A stretch of DNA of 64,000 nt from Neomegalonema sp. (GCF_028688855.1 NZ_JAQTXI010000014.1:39972-103971); one strand, 5' to 3'; positions 9,821-19,521 are shown, counted from the stretch's first letter. Numbers and translations are program-made. Notes: generated from the sequence alone by a model not told the origin.

Positions 9821-10957
9821 GTGAGCTTCAGCGAGAAGATCAGGCCCTGGATGGCCGAAGCGGCCTGTCCGCTCTGGGGCGGGGCGGGGATCGACCCCGC
9901 GACGGGCGGCGTCTGGGAGGCCCTGCGCGTCGCCGACGGAGCCCCCGCCCGCGCGGAGATCAAGCGGGTGCGGGTGCAGCACCGGCAGATCTACGCCTTC
10001 GCCGAGGCCTGGCGCATGGGCCTGGATCCGCAGGGGCTGGAGCGCGCGCGCGGAGTCCTGGCCTTCGCGCGAGCCAGGGCGCAGGCGCCTCGGGGGGCGG
10101 GCTGGATCCATCGCCTGAATCCGGATGACTCCCCGCAGGATTCCCGCCGCGATTCCTATGACCAGATGTTCGCCCTGCTCGGCTACGGGGCCCTCGCCCG
10201 CTTCGGGGTGGAGGAGGCCCGCGAGGATCTCGCCCGGACCTGGGCGGGCCTGAGCGGCGATCTGGCGCATCCTCTGGGCGGCTGGCGGGAGGATGATCTC
10301 GACAGGCTGCCCCGTCGCCAGAATCCGCACATGCACGGCTTCGAGGCCTGTCTCGCCCTCCAGGACTGGACGGGCGAAGCGGTCTGGATGGAGCGGGCCG
10401 AGGCGGTGCTCGATCTCTTCTTCGCGCGGTTCTTCGACGCGGGGCGCGGCTGGCTTCTGGAGCATTTCGCCGAGGACTGGACGCCGCTGACTCCGGAAGA
10501 GGGCCAGCGTCTGGAGCCGGGGCATTTCTGCGAATGGGTCTGGCTGCTGCGCCGCTACGAGCGGCTCGGGGGGCGACGCCCCGTCGGGGCGGCGGCGGAC
10601 GCGCTTTACGCAGAAGGCCGCAGGCTGGGGCTCGGGCCGGACGGGCTGCTCTGCGACGAAACCTTTCTCGACGGAAGCCCGAGCAAGTCCACGCGTCGGC
10701 TCTGGGGCCAGACGGAGCATTTCAAGGCGGCGCTCGCCCAGGAGCGCGTCCATGGGACGGGCCGTCATCTGGCCGAGGCGCGGGAGATCTTCGACCGCCT
10801 CTTCGGGGTCTATCTGACGGGCTGTCGTCCCGGCGGCTGGCGCGACAGGCTGAATCCCGACGGAAGCCTTGCGGATCCGCTCATGCCCGCCAGCACCTTC
10901 TATCATCTGGTCTGCGCCTTCGGCTACGCGCTGGACTGGGAGACGGCGAAGGGATAG
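9821..10957 (+). CDS. AGE-family sugar epimerase/isomerase
   Basis: A 378-aa (alpha/alpha)6-barrel protein of the N-acylglucosamine 2-epimerase family, which includes mannose isomerases and mannose-6-phosphate isomerases. Family positions are visible: RVRVQHRQIYAFAEA, RRQNPHMHGFEACLAL, RLEPGHFCEWVWLL with the catalytic His, LWGQTEHFKAAL and a late PASTFYHL. The GTG at 9821 was chosen because GGGAGG precedes it; reading from 9662 would run through the promoter. The substrate cannot be told from sequence. A hairpin at 10981-11017 follows. Confidence 0.85.
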   Translation: MSFSEKIRPWMAEAACPLWGGAGIDPATGGVWEALRVADGAPARAEIKRVRVQHRQIYAFAEAWRMGLDPQGLERARGVLAFARARAQAPRGAGWIHRLNPDDSPQDSRRDSYDQMFALLGYGALARFGVEEAREDLARTWAGLSGDLAHPLGGWREDDLDRLPRRQNPHMHGFEACLALQDWTGEAVWMERAEAVLDLFFARFFDAGRGWLLEHFAEDWTPLTPEEGQRLEPGHFCEWVWLLRRYERLGGRRPVGAAADALYAEGRRLGLGPDGLLCDETFLDGSPSKSTRRLWGQTEHFKAALAQERVHGTGRHLAEAREIFDRLFGVYLTGCRPGGWRDRLNPDGSLADPLMPASTFYHLVCAFGYALDWETAKG

Positions 10958-10980
10958 GACCGGGGCGGATTTTCCCCCGA

Positions 10981-11017
10981 GAGCGTCGTCCGGCCATGTG
11001 GGGCCGCCCGGACGCTC
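10981..11017 (+). terminator. hairpin terminator after the AGE-family gene
   Basis: GAGC (10981-10984) pairs with GCTC (11014-11017), and GTCCGGCC pairs with the CCGGAC side after a 3-nt bulge. A pyrimidine-rich TTTCTCTTG follows. The T run is interrupted, so efficiency is uncertain. Confidence 0.45.
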
Positions 11018-11034
11018 CGATTTCTCTTGTGGTC

Positions 11035-11077
11035 GCGTTTTCACGACGCGAAGTCCTTCGGCTTCGCTGGAAAACGC
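11035..11077 (+). repeat. nested inverted repeat in the hemF leader
   Basis: GCGTTTTC (11035-11042) pairs perfectly with GAAAACGC (11070-11077). Inside it GCGAAG (11048-11053) pairs with CTTCGC (11062-11067). The structure begins right after TTGTGGTCGCG, an 11-mer shared with the left edge of repeat copy A, and ends 23 nt before the hemF ATG. Confidence 0.55.
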
Positions 11078-11100
11078 TCCAGGATCGAGGAGCGCCGCAG

Positions 11101-12018
11101 ATGTCCCTTTCGTCCTTCGCCCGTCCGCTTCCCGCCTCCGCCCTGCCGGAGGCCGAAGCGCGCAAGGCGCGCGCCGAAGTCTGGTTCCGCGAGCTGCACA
11201 AGATGTTCCTCGACGCCTTCGAGGGGCTGGAGGACGGACAGGCCTCCGATCTTCCGGCGGGGCGTTTCGCGCTGACTCCCACCGAGCGGCGCGGCGAGGA
11301 CGGATCTGCGGGCGGCGGCGGACTCATGGCCGTGATGCGCGGAGGGCGCGTCTTCGAGAAGGTGGGCGTCAACGTCTCGGCGGTGCATGGGCGGCTCGCG
11401 CCGAAGGCTCAGGCGGCGATGGCGGCGCGTCAGGTGCCGGGGATCGCCGCAGATCCGCGCTTCTGGGCCTGCGGCGTGAGTCTGGTGGCTCACATGCGCA
11501 ATCCGCGCGCGCCCGCCTTCCACATGAACACCCGCATGTTCTGGACGCCCGGCGCCTGGTGGTTCGGCGGCGGCTCGGATCTCAATCCGGCCCTTCCCTT
11601 CGACGAGGACACGGCGGCCTTTCATGCGGGGCTGAAGTCCGCCTGCGACGCCCATGACCCGGAATATTACGCGCGCTTCAAGGCCTGGGCGGACGAATAT
11701 TTCTTCATTCCGCACCGGAACCGGGCCCGGGGCGTGGGCGGGATCTTCTACGACGACCTCAACGGCGGCGACTGGGAGGCCGATTTCGCCTTCACGCAGG
11801 CCGTGGGCCGGGGATGTCTGGCGGCTTTCGTCCCTCTGGCGGCGGCCCGCAGCCGCGAGCCCTTCACGCCCGAAGAGCGCGAGCGGCAACTGATCCATCG
11901 CGGACTCTACGCCGAATTCAATCTGCTCTATGATCGCGGCACCCGTTTCGGGCTGGAGAGCGGCCATAATCCCGAGGCGGTGCTGATGAGCCTGCCGCCC
12001 GAAGCGAAATGGCCGTGA
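11101..12018 (+). CDS. hemF: oxygen-dependent coproporphyrinogen III oxidase
   Basis: A 305-aa cytoplasmic enzyme that oxidatively decarboxylates coproporphyrinogen III to protoporphyrinogen IX in aerobic heme synthesis. Conserved stretches include GGGLMAVMRGGRVFEKVGVNVS near the N-terminus, MNTRMFWTPGAWWFGGGSDLNP (metal and substrate pocket), RGVGGIFYDDLN and the C-terminal EFNLLYDRGTRFGL. GAGGAG lies 8 nt before the ATG. A stable nested hairpin sits in its leader, and holC overlaps its last 10 bp. Confidence 0.95.
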   Translation: MSLSSFARPLPASALPEAEARKARAEVWFRELHKMFLDAFEGLEDGQASDLPAGRFALTPTERRGEDGSAGGGGLMAVMRGGRVFEKVGVNVSAVHGRLAPKAQAAMAARQVPGIAADPRFWACGVSLVAHMRNPRAPAFHMNTRMFWTPGAWWFGGGSDLNPALPFDEDTAAFHAGLKSACDAHDPEYYARFKAWADEYFFIPHRNRARGVGGIFYDDLNGGDWEADFAFTQAVGRGCLAAFVPLAAARSREPFTPEERERQLIHRGLYAEFNLLYDRGTRFGLESGHNPEAVLMSLPPEAKWP

Positions 12019-12500
12019 GCGCTCCCGAGGTCTGGTTCTATCATCTCGTCCGGCAGACGCCCGAGCGTCTGCTGATCGACCTGCTGGAGAAGACCCTCGC
12101 GCGGGGCTGGCGGGCGGTCCTGCGGCTCGGCGACGAGGCGCAGGTGGTCCAGGCCAGCGAAAGGCTCTGGACCTGGCGCGAGGATTCCTTCCTGCCGCAT
12201 GGCTCCGCCGCCGACGGCGAGGCCGCCCTCCAGCCCGTCTGGATCACCGCCGGGCCGGAGATCCCCAACGGCGCGCAGATCCTCTGCCTGACGAGGGGCG
12301 GCTCCTGCGACCTCTCGGCGCCGCCTGCGGGTCTGGCGCGGATCTGCCTCCTGTTTCAGGAGGCGGACGAAGAGGCTCTGGCGGCGGCCCGCGCTCAATG
12401 GCGGGCGGCCAGGACTGCGGGACTCAAGGCCGTCTACTGGGCCGAGACTCCGGAAGGCGGCTGGATCCGCAAGGCCGAGCACGACCCCGCCGCAGGCTGA
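12009..12500 (+). CDS. holC: DNA polymerase III subunit chi
   Basis: The 163-aa chi subunit, which links the clamp loader to single-strand binding protein at the replication fork. It opens with VWFYHLVRQTPERLLIDLLEKTLARGW, and LWTWREDSFLPHG, QPVWITAG and PNGAQILCL follow in family order. The C-terminal part is more diverged, as usual for this small subunit. It starts inside the last codons of hemF and is convergent with the cysB-like gene, with only 3 bp between the two stops. Confidence 0.88.
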   Translation: MAVSAPEVWFYHLVRQTPERLLIDLLEKTLARGWRAVLRLGDEAQVVQASERLWTWREDSFLPHGSAADGEAALQPVWITAGPEIPNGAQILCLTRGGSCDLSAPPAGLARICLLFQEADEEALAAARAQWRAARTAGLKAVYWAETPEGGWIRKAEHDPAAG

Positions 12501-12503
12501 ATT

Positions 12504-13445
12504 CTAGACGATCTCCGCCGTCGCGAGGGCGGGGGCCATTTCGGTGCGCACGGCGTCTTCGCGCAGCTCCGGGCGGCAGATCTCGAGGAAGCGATAGGCG
12601 AAGCCGCGCATGTAGCGTCCGCGCCGGATGGCGATATGGGCCGTGCTTTCGTCGAAGAGATGGCCGCCGTCCAGAGCCGCCAGCCGTTCGTCGGGCTGCC
12701 TGACCGCCATGGAGGCCACGATTCCCACGCCCACCCCGAGCGCCACGTAATCCTTGATCACGTCGGCGTCGAGCGCCTCCATGACGATCTCCGGCCGCTC
12801 GCCCGCCTCGGCGAAGACGCGGTCGATCATGCCGCGCCCGGTGAAGCCCTCGTGATAGGTGATGATCGGCCAGCGGGCCAGCTCGGCGAGGGTCAGGCGT
12901 TTGGTCCCCTCCAGTTCATGGCCGCGCGGCGCGATCACCGCATGCCGCCAGCGGTAATAGGGGAAGGCGGCCACGTCGGGATGATCGGCGACCTTCTCCG
13001 TGGAGACGCCGATGTCGGCGCGGCCTTCGAGCAGCATGTTGAGGATGCCGGTCGGGCTGGTCTGGTGCAGCGTGAGCTTCACGCGCGGGAATTCGCGGCG
13101 GAAGGCGGCCACGGCGGGCTGAAGCGCATAGCGGGCCTGGGTGTGGGTGGTGGCCACCACCAGAACGCCCTGATCGGCGCTGCGCAGCTGCGAGGCCACC
13201 CGACGGATGTTGTCGGCGTCGGTCAGGATGCGCTCGGCGTGGACGAGGATCTCGCGCCCCGCCTCGGTCAGCCCGAGGAAGCGTTTGCCGTGGCGGACGA
13301 AGATCTCGACGCCCAGCTCGTATTCGAGATCCTTGATGTGCCGGCTCAGGCCGGATTGCGAGGTGGCCAGAGCCTGGGCCGCCTCGGTGAGGTTGAAGTT
13401 GCGCCGCACGGTCTCGCGCAGGATCCGGATCTGTTGCAGGTTCAT
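12504..13445 (-). CDS. cysB: CysB-type LysR-family regulator of sulfur assimilation
   Basis: A 313-aa LysR-type regulator. The N-terminal winged helix-turn-helix ([24 protein letters not shown], roughly residues 18-41) is followed by an effector domain with the CysB-subfamily signature [19 protein letters not shown] and [25 protein letters not shown]. Its ATG overlaps the cysA stop as ATGA, making it the last gene of the sulfate transport operon, so operon expression would also raise regulator level. It is expected to sense O- or N-acetylserine or sulfur status, as in the family. Confidence 0.9.
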   Translation of the reverse strand: MNLQQIRILRETVRRNFNLTEAAQALATSQSGLSRHIKDLEYELGVEIFVRHGKRFLGLTEAGREILVHAERILTDADNIRRVASQLRSADQGVLVVATTHTQARYALQPAVAAFRREFPRVKLTLHQTSPTGILNMLLEGRADIGVSTEKVADHPDVAAFPYYRWRHAVIAPRGHELEGTKRLTLAELARWPIITYHEGFTGRGMIDRVFAEAGERPEIVMEALDADVIKDYVALGVGVGIVASMAVRQPDERLAALDGGHLFDESTAHIAIRRGRYMRGFAYRFLEICRPELREDAVRTEMAPALATAEIV

Positions 13446-14515
13446 TCCGCCGCGACCTCCTGCGCCGGGAAGACGCGCAGCGCGTCGGGCACCAGACGGA
13501 CGGTCTCGCCGGGAACCAGCGCCAGTTTCGCCAGTTCACGCTTGGGAATCTCGGCCTCGAAGGGGCGGCCGCTGCGGACTCCCACCAGCTCGATGCGCGC
13601 CAGAGCCCCGAGCTCCAGAGCCCGCGCCACCTTCGCCTCCACGCCCGGACCGGACGTCTCGCGCGTCACCTGAAACTCGTGCGGCCGCACATAGGCCGAA
13701 AGCCGCGCCCCCTCGTCGCCCGAGCCCGCAGGCAAGGCGAGTCCGCCGTCCTCGACCTGGAGCGCCCCGGAGACCACGCGCCCCTCGAAGAAGTTCGAAT
13801 GGCCGAGGAAGCTCTGCACGAAGGGCGTCGCGGGCTGGGAATAGACCTGGGCGGGTTCGCCCACCTGCTCGATGGCGCCCTTGTTGATCAGCACCACCTG
13901 ATCCGCCAGTTCGAGGGCCTCCTCCTGATCATGGGTCACGAAGATGGAGGTCAATCCGAGCTGGTGATGCAGATCGCGCAGCCAGCGGCGCAGATCCTTG
14001 CGGACCTTGGCGTCGAGGGCGCCGAAGGGCTCGTCCAGCAGCAGGACGCGGGGCTCCACCGCCAGAGCCCGCGCCAGGGCGATGCGCTGACGCTGACCGC
14101 CCGACAACTGCGCCGGATAGCGATGGCCGAGCCAGTCGAGATGCACAAGCTCCAGCAGCCGGGTGACCTTGGCCCGGATCTCGGAGTCGGACAGACGCTC
14201 GCGGCGGGGCTTGACCCTCAGGCCGAAGGCGACGTTCTCGAAGACCGTCATGTGGCGGAAGAGCGCGTAATGCTGGAACACGAAGCCCACGTTGCGCTCG
14301 CGGACATGGGCGTTGGAGGAATCTTCGCCGTTGAAGAGGATGCGTCCGGAATCGGATTGCTCCAGCCCGGCGATGACGCGCAGGAGGGTGGTCTTGCCGC
14401 AGCCCGAGGGCCCGAGAAGCGCGGTCAGCTTGCCGTCGGGGACGTCCAGGGTGACGTCGTTGAGGGCGACGAAATCGCCGAAGCGCTTGTTGATGTGTTC
14501 GACGCGGATGCTCAT
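13442..14515 (-). CDS. cysA: sulfate/thiosulfate ABC transporter, ATP-binding protein
   Basis: A 357-aa ATPase of the sulfate/thiosulfate importer. Walker [13 protein letters not shown] lies near residue 34, then the Q-loop [20 protein letters not shown], signature [15 protein letters not shown], Walker [12 protein letters not shown] and H-loop [14 protein letters not shown]. The C-terminal third is the regulatory domain, with YVRPHEFQV, typical of CysA. The ATG at 14515 lies 2 bp after the cysW stop. Its end overlaps the regulator gene. Confidence 0.95.
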   Translation of the reverse strand: MSIRVEHINKRFGDFVALNDVTLDVPDGKLTALLGPSGCGKTTLLRVIAGLEQSDSGRILFNGEDSSNAHVRERNVGFVFQHYALFRHMTVFENVAFGLRVKPRRERLSDSEIRAKVTRLLELVHLDWLGHRYPAQLSGGQRQRIALARALAVEPRVLLLDEPFGALDAKVRKDLRRWLRDLHHQLGLTSIFVTHDQEEALELADQVVLINKGAIEQVGEPAQVYSQPATPFVQSFLGHSNFFEGRVVSGALQVEDGGLALPAGSGDEGARLSAYVRPHEFQVTRETSGPGVEAKVARALELGALARIELVGVRSGRPFEAEIPKRELAKLALVPGETVRLVPDALRVFPAQEVAAE

Positions 14516-14517
14516 GG

Positions 14518-15396
14518 TCAGGCTCCTTCGCGCTGGGCGCGGGCGACGCGCCATTCCACGACCGTCTTGATCAGCAGCGTGAGCAACGCCAGAAGGGCGA
14601 GCAGAGAAGCGACGGCGAAGGCGGCGGAGAATTGATATTCGTTGTAGAGGATCTCGACATGGAGCGGCATGGTGTTGGTCAGGCCGCGGATATGTCCCGA
14701 GACGACGGAGACGGCTCCGAATTCGCCCATGGCGCGGGCGTTGCAGAGGATCACGCCGTAGAGCAGGCCCCATTTGACGTTCGGCAGGGTCACCCTCAGG
14801 AAGGTGGTGAGCCCTCCGGCGCCGAGCACCACGGCGGCTTCTTCTTCTTCGGTGCCCTGGGATTCCATGAGGGGAATCAGCTCGCGGGCGATGAAGGGGA
14901 AGGTCACGAAGACCGTCGCCAGCACGATGCCCGGCACCGCGAAGATGACCTTCATGCCGTTGTCCTGGAGCCAGGGTCCGAACCATCCCTGAGAACTGAA
15001 CACCAGCACGTAGACGAGGCCCGCGATGACCGGCGAGACCGAGAAGGGCAGGTCGATGAGGGTGGTGAGCAGGGTTCTCCCGCGGAATCGATGCTTGGCG
15101 ATGAGCCATGAGGCGGCGATGCCGAAGACGAGGTTCACCGGCACCGCGATGGCGGCGGCGAGCAGCGTCAGGCGGATGGCCGATTGCGCATCCCTGTCGA
15201 CAAGGGCGCCGAAATAGGCGCTCCAGCCCTTGCGGAGGGCCTCGGTGAAGACCAGCGCCAGAGGCGCCAGCAGGAACAGCGCGAAGAAGGTCAGACCCAG
15301 ACCGATGATGAGGACTTGCGCCCATTTCGGATCGCGCGTGGCGGCGCGTCCGGTCTGTCGGCCCCGGGCGTAGAGGGAAGCGGTTCCTCCGGCCAT
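14518..15396 (-). CDS. cysW: sulfate/thiosulfate ABC transporter, permease CysW
   Basis: A 292-aa inner-membrane permease subunit that pairs with CysT. About six hydrophobic helices are visible, with the EAA-type cytoplasmic loop around [43 protein letters not shown] and [18 protein letters not shown] are characteristic of CysW. It sits 3 bp after cysT and 2 bp before cysA. Confidence 0.95.
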   Translation of the reverse strand: MAGGTASLYARGRQTGRAATRDPKWAQVLIIGLGLTFFALFLLAPLALVFTEALRKGWSAYFGALVDRDAQSAIRLTLLAAAIAVPVNLVFGIAASWLIAKHRFRGRTLLTTLIDLPFSVSPVIAGLVYVLVFSSQGWFGPWLQDNGMKVIFAVPGIVLATVFVTFPFIARELIPLMESQGTEEEEAAVVLGAGGLTTFLRVTLPNVKWGLLYGVILCNARAMGEFGAVSVVSGHIRGLTNTMPLHVEILYNEYQFSAAFAVASLLALLALLTLLIKTVVEWRVARAQREGA

Positions 15397-15399
15397 GGT

Positions 15400-16410
15400 T
15401 CAGCTCCTTTCCGTGCGACGCGAGGACCAGACCTGCAGGGCGTTGATGGCGAGCAGGAGCGCGAAGGAGACGATCAGCATGACCGCCGCGATGGCCGTGG
15501 CCCCGGCGTAGTCATATTGCTCGAGCTTGGTGATGATGATGAGGGGCGTGATTTCGGAGACCAGCGGGATGTTTCCGGCGATGAAGATCACCGATCCATA
15601 TTCCCCGAGGGCGCGGGCGAAGGCCATGGCGAAGCCGGTCAGCAGCGCCGGATAGAGCGCCGGAAGCACGACGCGCCAGACGGTCTGCCAGCGATTGGCC
15701 CCGAGCGAGGCGGCGGCCTCTTCGAATTCGGCGTCGAGGTCCTCCAGCACGGGTTGCACCGTGCGCACCACGAAGGGCAGGCCGATGAAGACCAGCGCCA
15801 CCAGAACGCCGAGCTGCGAGAAGGCGACCTTGATTCCGAGCTGACCTTCGAGGAAGGAGCCGAACCAGCCGTTCTTGGCATAAAGCGCGGTGAGGGCGAT
15901 GCCCGCGACGGCGGTGGGCAGGGCGAAGGGCAGGTCGATCAGGGCGTCCACGAGCTTGCGGCCGGGGAAGCGGTAGCGCGTGATCGCCCAGGCGAGGATG
16001 AGGCCGAAGACCACGTTGACCGCCGCCGCGAGGAGCGAGGCGGTGAAGCTGAGCTTGTAGCTCGCCACGGCGCGCGGGGCGCTGACGGCGGACCAGATCT
16101 GCGCCCAGCTCAACTGAGCCGTATTGATGAAGACCGCCGAAAGGGGGATCAGGATGATCAGGAAGAGCATCAGGATCGTGACGGCGAGCGAGAGCCGGAA
16201 GCCGGGCAGCACGCGGCTGCGGGCGTTGACCAGCCCGAGCCCCAGCAGCGCGAAGAGCGCATAGACCGACGTCAGCGCGCCGCTCGGCAGGAGGCTGTCC
16301 TGCGATCCGAAATACACCGCCGCGCCGCCGAGGGCGAGGCCCCCCCAGACAAGGGGGCCTCGCCAGCCTTGCGGCCCTGCGGATTGACGTTTCAGGGCCA
16401 GATCCGTCAT
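15400..16410 (-). CDS. cysT: sulfate/thiosulfate ABC transporter, permease CysT
   Basis: A 336-aa inner-membrane permease subunit (CysT/CysU). The N-terminus is longer than usual, with extra hydrophobic stretches (about 20-70) before the core. [22 protein letters not shown], the EAA loop [23 protein letters not shown] and [17 protein letters not shown] identify the family. The ATG shares one base with the preceding binding-protein stop (TGATG). Confidence 0.93.
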   Translation of the reverse strand: MTDLALKRQSAGPQGWRGPLVWGGLALGGAAVYFGSQDSLLPSGALTSVYALFALLGLGLVNARSRVLPGFRLSLAVTILMLFLIILIPLSAVFINTAQLSWAQIWSAVSAPRAVASYKLSFTASLLAAAVNVVFGLILAWAITRYRFPGRKLVDALIDLPFALPTAVAGIALTALYAKNGWFGSFLEGQLGIKVAFSQLGVLVALVFIGLPFVVRTVQPVLEDLDAEFEEAAASLGANRWQTVWRVVLPALYPALLTGFAMAFARALGEYGSVIFIAGNIPLVSEITPLIIITKLEQYDYAGATAIAAVMLIVSFALLLAINALQVWSSRRTERS

Positions 16411-17438
16411 CAGCGCCGCTCCGCCATGATCTTGTCGTAGAGGCCGCCGTCGGCGAAATGGACCTGCTGCGCCTTCTCCCAGCCGCCGAGATCGGTCTCG
16501 ACCGAAAGGGTGTCGATGGGCGGGAAGGTCTCGGCGTGGCGCGCGAAGACTTCGGCGTCGCTCGGGCGGAACTGCTTGCCCGCGATGATCTCCTGAGCCT
16601 CGGGCGTGTAGAGGAATTCGAGATAGCCCGTGGCCTGCTCCAGGGTGCCGCGCGCCCTGGCCACGCCCTCGACCACCGCCACCGGCGCCGGCGCCGCGAT
16701 GGTCAGCGAAGGATAGACCACCTCGAACTTGTCCGCGCCGAACTCGGCGGCGAGGGCGGCGGATTCGTTCTCGAAGGTGATGAGCACGTCGCCGATCTCG
16801 CGCTGGGCGAAGCTGGTGGTGGCGCCGCGTCCGCCGCCGTCGAGGATGGGCACGTTGTCGAAGACGCCCTTCACGAAGTCATGGGCCTTGCTCTCGTCGC
16901 CGTCGTTCTGCTTGAGGCCGTAGCCCCAGGCGGCGAGGTAGGTGTAGCGGCCGTTGCCCGAGGTCTTGGGATTGGGCACGATCACCTGGACGTCGCCGGT
17001 CAGGTCGCTCCAGTCCCGGATTCTCTTCGGATTGCCCTTGCGGACGATGAAGACCGAAACCGTGGAGTAGGGCGCGGCGCCGTTCGGGAATTTCTCGCGC
17101 CAGTCGGGGGCGATCAGTCCGGGGCGCGAGAGCAGGATGTCGATGTCCGGCGACTGGTTCATGGTGATGACGTCGGCCTCCAGGCCGTTCAGCACCGAGC
17201 TGGCCTGCTTGCTGGAGCCGCCATGCGACTGGTTGACGATCACGTCCTGACCGGTCTTCGCCTTCCACCAGGCGCTGAAGGCCGGGTTGACGTCCTTGTA
17301 GAGCTCGCGCGAGATGTCATAGGAGACGTTCAGCAGCGTGACGGGATCCGCCGCCCGGGCCGCAGGCGCGACCGCGACGAGCGGAACGGCGGCGAAGACG
17401 CCGAACAACGCGCCGAAGGCGCGACGGGTCATGGACAT
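16410..17438 (-). CDS. sulfate-binding periplasmic protein, second copy
   Basis: A 342-aa sulfate/thiosulfate-binding protein (Sbp/CysP family). The signal starts with the twin-arginine-like MTRRAFGALFG and ends near AARAAD. The mature protein opens with [23 protein letters not shown], and NQSHGGSSKQASSVLNGLEADV and NPKTSGNGRYTYLAAWGYG line the anion site. It is clearly diverged from the other binding protein directly upstream, so this operon encodes two receptors for one CysTWA channel. Its stop overlaps the cysT start. Confidence 0.92.
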   Translation of the reverse strand: MSMTRRAFGALFGVFAAVPLVAVAPAARAADPVTLLNVSYDISRELYKDVNPAFSAWWKAKTGQDVIVNQSHGGSSKQASSVLNGLEADVITMNQSPDIDILLSRPGLIAPDWREKFPNGAAPYSTVSVFIVRKGNPKRIRDWSDLTGDVQVIVPNPKTSGNGRYTYLAAWGYGLKQNDGDESKAHDFVKGVFDNVPILDGGGRGATTSFAQREIGDVLITFENESAALAAEFGADKFEVVYPSLTIAAPAPVAVVEGVARARGTLEQATGYLEFLYTPEAQEIIAGKQFRPSDAEVFARHAETFPPIDTLSVETDLGGWEKAQQVHFADGGLYDKIMAERR

Positions 17439-17469
17439 GGAAAAGGCCTTTCCTGCGTTTCTGTTCTGA

Positions 17470-17490
17470 AGGAGGGGCCTGGCCCCTCCT
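17470..17490 (-). promoter_or_regulatory. intercistronic hairpin between the two sulfate-binding protein genes
   Basis: AGGAGGGG (17470-17477) pairs with CCCCTCCT (17483-17490), 8 bp with a 5-nt loop, in the 65-bp gap after the first binding-protein gene. No T run follows on the minus strand, so it looks more like an mRNA-stabilising or attenuating hairpin than a full terminator. Confidence 0.55.
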
Positions 17491-17503
17491 CATCCGGTTC
17501 CGT

Positions 17504-18514
17504 TCAGCGGATGACGTAGATCTGGTCGAAGATTCCGCCGTCGGAGAAATGTTCGTCCTGAGCCCTGGTCCAGCCGCCGAACACCTCGTCGATGGTGAAG
17601 AGTTCGACGTCGGCGAAGCTGTCGGCGTATTTCGCCAGAACCTCGGGGTTGCGCGGACGGTAGTAATGCTTCGCCGCGATCTCCTGACCCTCGGGGCTGT
17701 AGAGCTCCGTCAGATAGGCCGTCGCCACGTCGCGCGTGCCGTGGCGGTCGACGTTCCCGTCCACCACCGCCACCGAGGGCTCCGCGAGGATCGACACCGA
17801 AGGCGTCACGATCTCGAAGTTCTCCGGGCCAAGCTCGTTGATCGCGAGATAGGCTTCGTTCTCCCAGGCCAGCAGCACGTCGCCGATGCCCCGCTCCACG
17901 AAGGTCGTCGTCGAGCCCCGCGCGCCGGTGTCCAGAACCTTCACGTTGCGGAAGATGTCGCCGACGAACTTCTTCGCCGCCGCCTCGTCGCCGCCCGGCT
18001 GACGCAGCGCGTAGCCCCAGGCCGCGAGATAGTTCCAGCGCGCGCCGCCCGAAGTCTTGGGGTTGGGCGTGATGACCTCGACGCCCGGCTTGACCAGATC
18101 GCCCCAGTCGTTGATCCCCTTGGGATTGCCCTTGCGCACGAGGAAGACGATGGTCGAGGTGTAGGGGGCGGAGTTGTCGGCGAGTTCGCCGATCCAGCCC
18201 TCTGCGAGGAGGTTGCGGCCATGGATCCGCAGGGCGTCGACGTCATAGGCGAGGGCGAGGGTGACCACGTCGGCCTCCAGCCCTTCGATGACGGAGCGGG
18301 CCTGTTTGCCGGATCCGCCATGGGACTGTCGGATGGTGACGTCGTCGCCGGTCTTGTCCTTCCAGAGCCTGGCGAAATGGGCGTTGTAGTCCTGATAGAA
18401 TTCGCGCGTGGGATCGTAGGAGACGTTGAGCAGCGTGATGGAGGCCGCGAAGGCCTGAGCCGAAGCCGCCGCCAGAAGCGCGGAGAGAGCCGCGGTCTTG
18501 AGGAATTTGCGCAT
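17504..18514 (-). CDS. sulfate-binding periplasmic protein, first copy
   Basis: A 336-aa sulfate/thiosulfate-binding protein and the first gene of the cys operon. A Sec signal peptide ([14 protein letters not shown] to QAFAA, about 24 residues) is followed by [45 protein letters not shown] and [28 protein letters not shown] are the ligand-binding segments. The ATG at 18514 was chosen because the signal peptide starts there; an upstream reading runs through the promoter region. Whether it prefers sulfate or thiosulfate cannot be read from the sequence. Confidence 0.92.
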   Translation of the reverse strand: MRKFLKTAALSALLAAASAQAFAASITLLNVSYDPTREFYQDYNAHFARLWKDKTGDDVTIRQSHGGSGKQARSVIEGLEADVVTLALAYDVDALRIHGRNLLAEGWIGELADNSAPYTSTIVFLVRKGNPKGINDWGDLVKPGVEVITPNPKTSGGARWNYLAAWGYALRQPGGDEAAAKKFVGDIFRNVKVLDTGARGSTTTFVERGIGDVLLAWENEAYLAINELGPENFEIVTPSVSILAEPSVAVVDGNVDRHGTRDVATAYLTELYSPEGQEIAAKHYYRPRNPEVLAKYADSFADVELFTIDEVFGGWTRAQDEHFSDGGIFDQIYVIR

Positions 18515-18984
18515 GAAGGGATCGCCTTTCCGTTCCAGGGTCTCCGAGCCGCTAACAAGCCCCGCCGCGCTCAGGAACAAAGCGTTTGCTGATTGCTTAT
18601 TCCATTTTCTGCGAAGGGCTCGTCCTTCTGCGAAAAGAACATATGAAATCTCGGGTCTTGGGAAGGGTTTTGGCCGGGCTCCTCCATGTGATATCTGCAT
18701 ATGGATATGTCGCGATCCCTGACGGATCGCGGGAAGCCGCAAGCGCGGATCGTCAGGGCCCGTCTCCGGACTCCTGCGGATCGAATCGCGAAGGGAGAGG
18801 CCTCCCATGGAGGCCCCGGACCCGGCGTGGAGAAAAGGCGAGGAAGATCAGGAAGGCGCGGGATCTGCGGCGATCCGGCGGCCTGAAGGGGATCCCGCCC
18901 GCTCGGGGGCGGAAGGCGAGGGGCGGAGGCCGCCCGACGCCGCAGCATGTCCCGACGGCGCGAGGCGCCGCCGGGCCGCGAGGA
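18515..18984. other. 470-bp control region of the cys operon
   Basis: No convincing gene lies here. Two identical 9-mers TTCTGCGAA (18607-18615 and 18626-18634) stand 19 bp apart in an AT-richer patch about 95-120 bp upstream of the first binding-protein ATG. Further out are a perfect 8-bp hairpin (18711-18718 with 18724-18731) beside an AT-rich ATATC/GATAT dyad, a GGCCTCC-CAT-GGAGGCC hairpin (18799-18815) and CGGCGC-GAG-GCGCCG (18956-18970), the last just downstream of the DUF2076 gene and possibly its transcript end. Confidence 0.5.
18607..18634 (-). promoter_or_regulatory. tandem TTCTGCGAA motif, candidate CysB-type operator
   Basis: Two exact copies of TTCTGCGAA start 19 bp apart, close to two helical turns, and each is itself a TTC-N3-GAA dyad. 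Position upstream of the operon that encodes a CysB-type regulator makes an operator plausible. The link to that regulator is inference. Confidence 0.4.
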
Positions 18985-19521
18985 TCATTCCTCGTCGAAA
19001 CCGCCGAAATCGCCTTCGTCGGCGGCTTCGGGCTCGGGTTCGGCCTCGGGGCGCGCCTCGGGTTCGGCGGCCTGGGCTTCGTCTCCGCCGAACATGCCCG
19101 CGATGGCGTTGCCGAGCAGCACGCCGCCCGCCACGCCGACCGCCGTCTGGGCCGCGCCCGCGAGGAAGCCGCCTCCGCCGCCGCCCTGCTGGACGGGAGC
19201 CGGCGCCAGGGGCTGACGACGCGCCGGAGGCGGCGCCGAGGGCTGTCCGCCGAACATGCGCGAGAGGAAGCCGCCGCCCTGAGGCGCCTGACGCGCGGCG
19301 GAAAGCTCGGATTCGAGCTGCGCGATGCGGTCCTGGGCGGAGTTCAGCGCGTGCTCCTGCACGACGATGGTCTGGGCCATGTAGTAGGGCGCGCCCGGCT
19401 GCCGCGCGACGGCCTGCGAGATGAAGGATTCCGCCTGGCTGTCGCGCTGCGGATTCTGGCGCTCCACCTGCGCGAGCTTGCCGAAGAGCCCTTCGATGGC
19501 CTGCTGGTCGTTCTGGTCCAT
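18985..19521 (-). CDS. DUF2076 family protein
   Basis: A 178-aa protein of the DUF2076 family, whose role is not established. The N-terminal helical part (MDQNDQQAIEGLFGKLAQVERQ through about residue 80) has a coiled-coil segment near ALNSAQDRIAQLESELSAARQ. A Pro/Gly-rich linker with SRMFGG follows, then a Gly/Ala hydrophobic stretch (GGGFLAGAAQTAVGVAGGVLL) and FGGDEAQAA. The C-terminus is a strongly acidic Glu/Pro/Ala tail ending in DFGGFDEE. That order is the usual family layout. The ATG at 19521 starts the conserved MDQNDQQ. Confidence 0.85.
   Translation of the reverse strand: MDQNDQQAIEGLFGKLAQVERQNPQRDSQAESFISQAVARQPGAPYYMAQTIVVQEHALNSAQDRIAQLESELSAARQAPQGGGFLSRMFGGQPSAPPPARRQPLAPAPVQQGGGGGGFLAGAAQTAVGVAGGVLLGNAIAGMFGGDEAQAAEPEARPEAEPEPEAADEGDFGGFDEE

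Noticed and set aside
18571..18948. 125-aa minus-strand ORF in the cys control region
   Set aside because: It overlaps the operon promoter region, has no SD, and its Pro/Arg-rich composition is typical of chance frames in this DNA.
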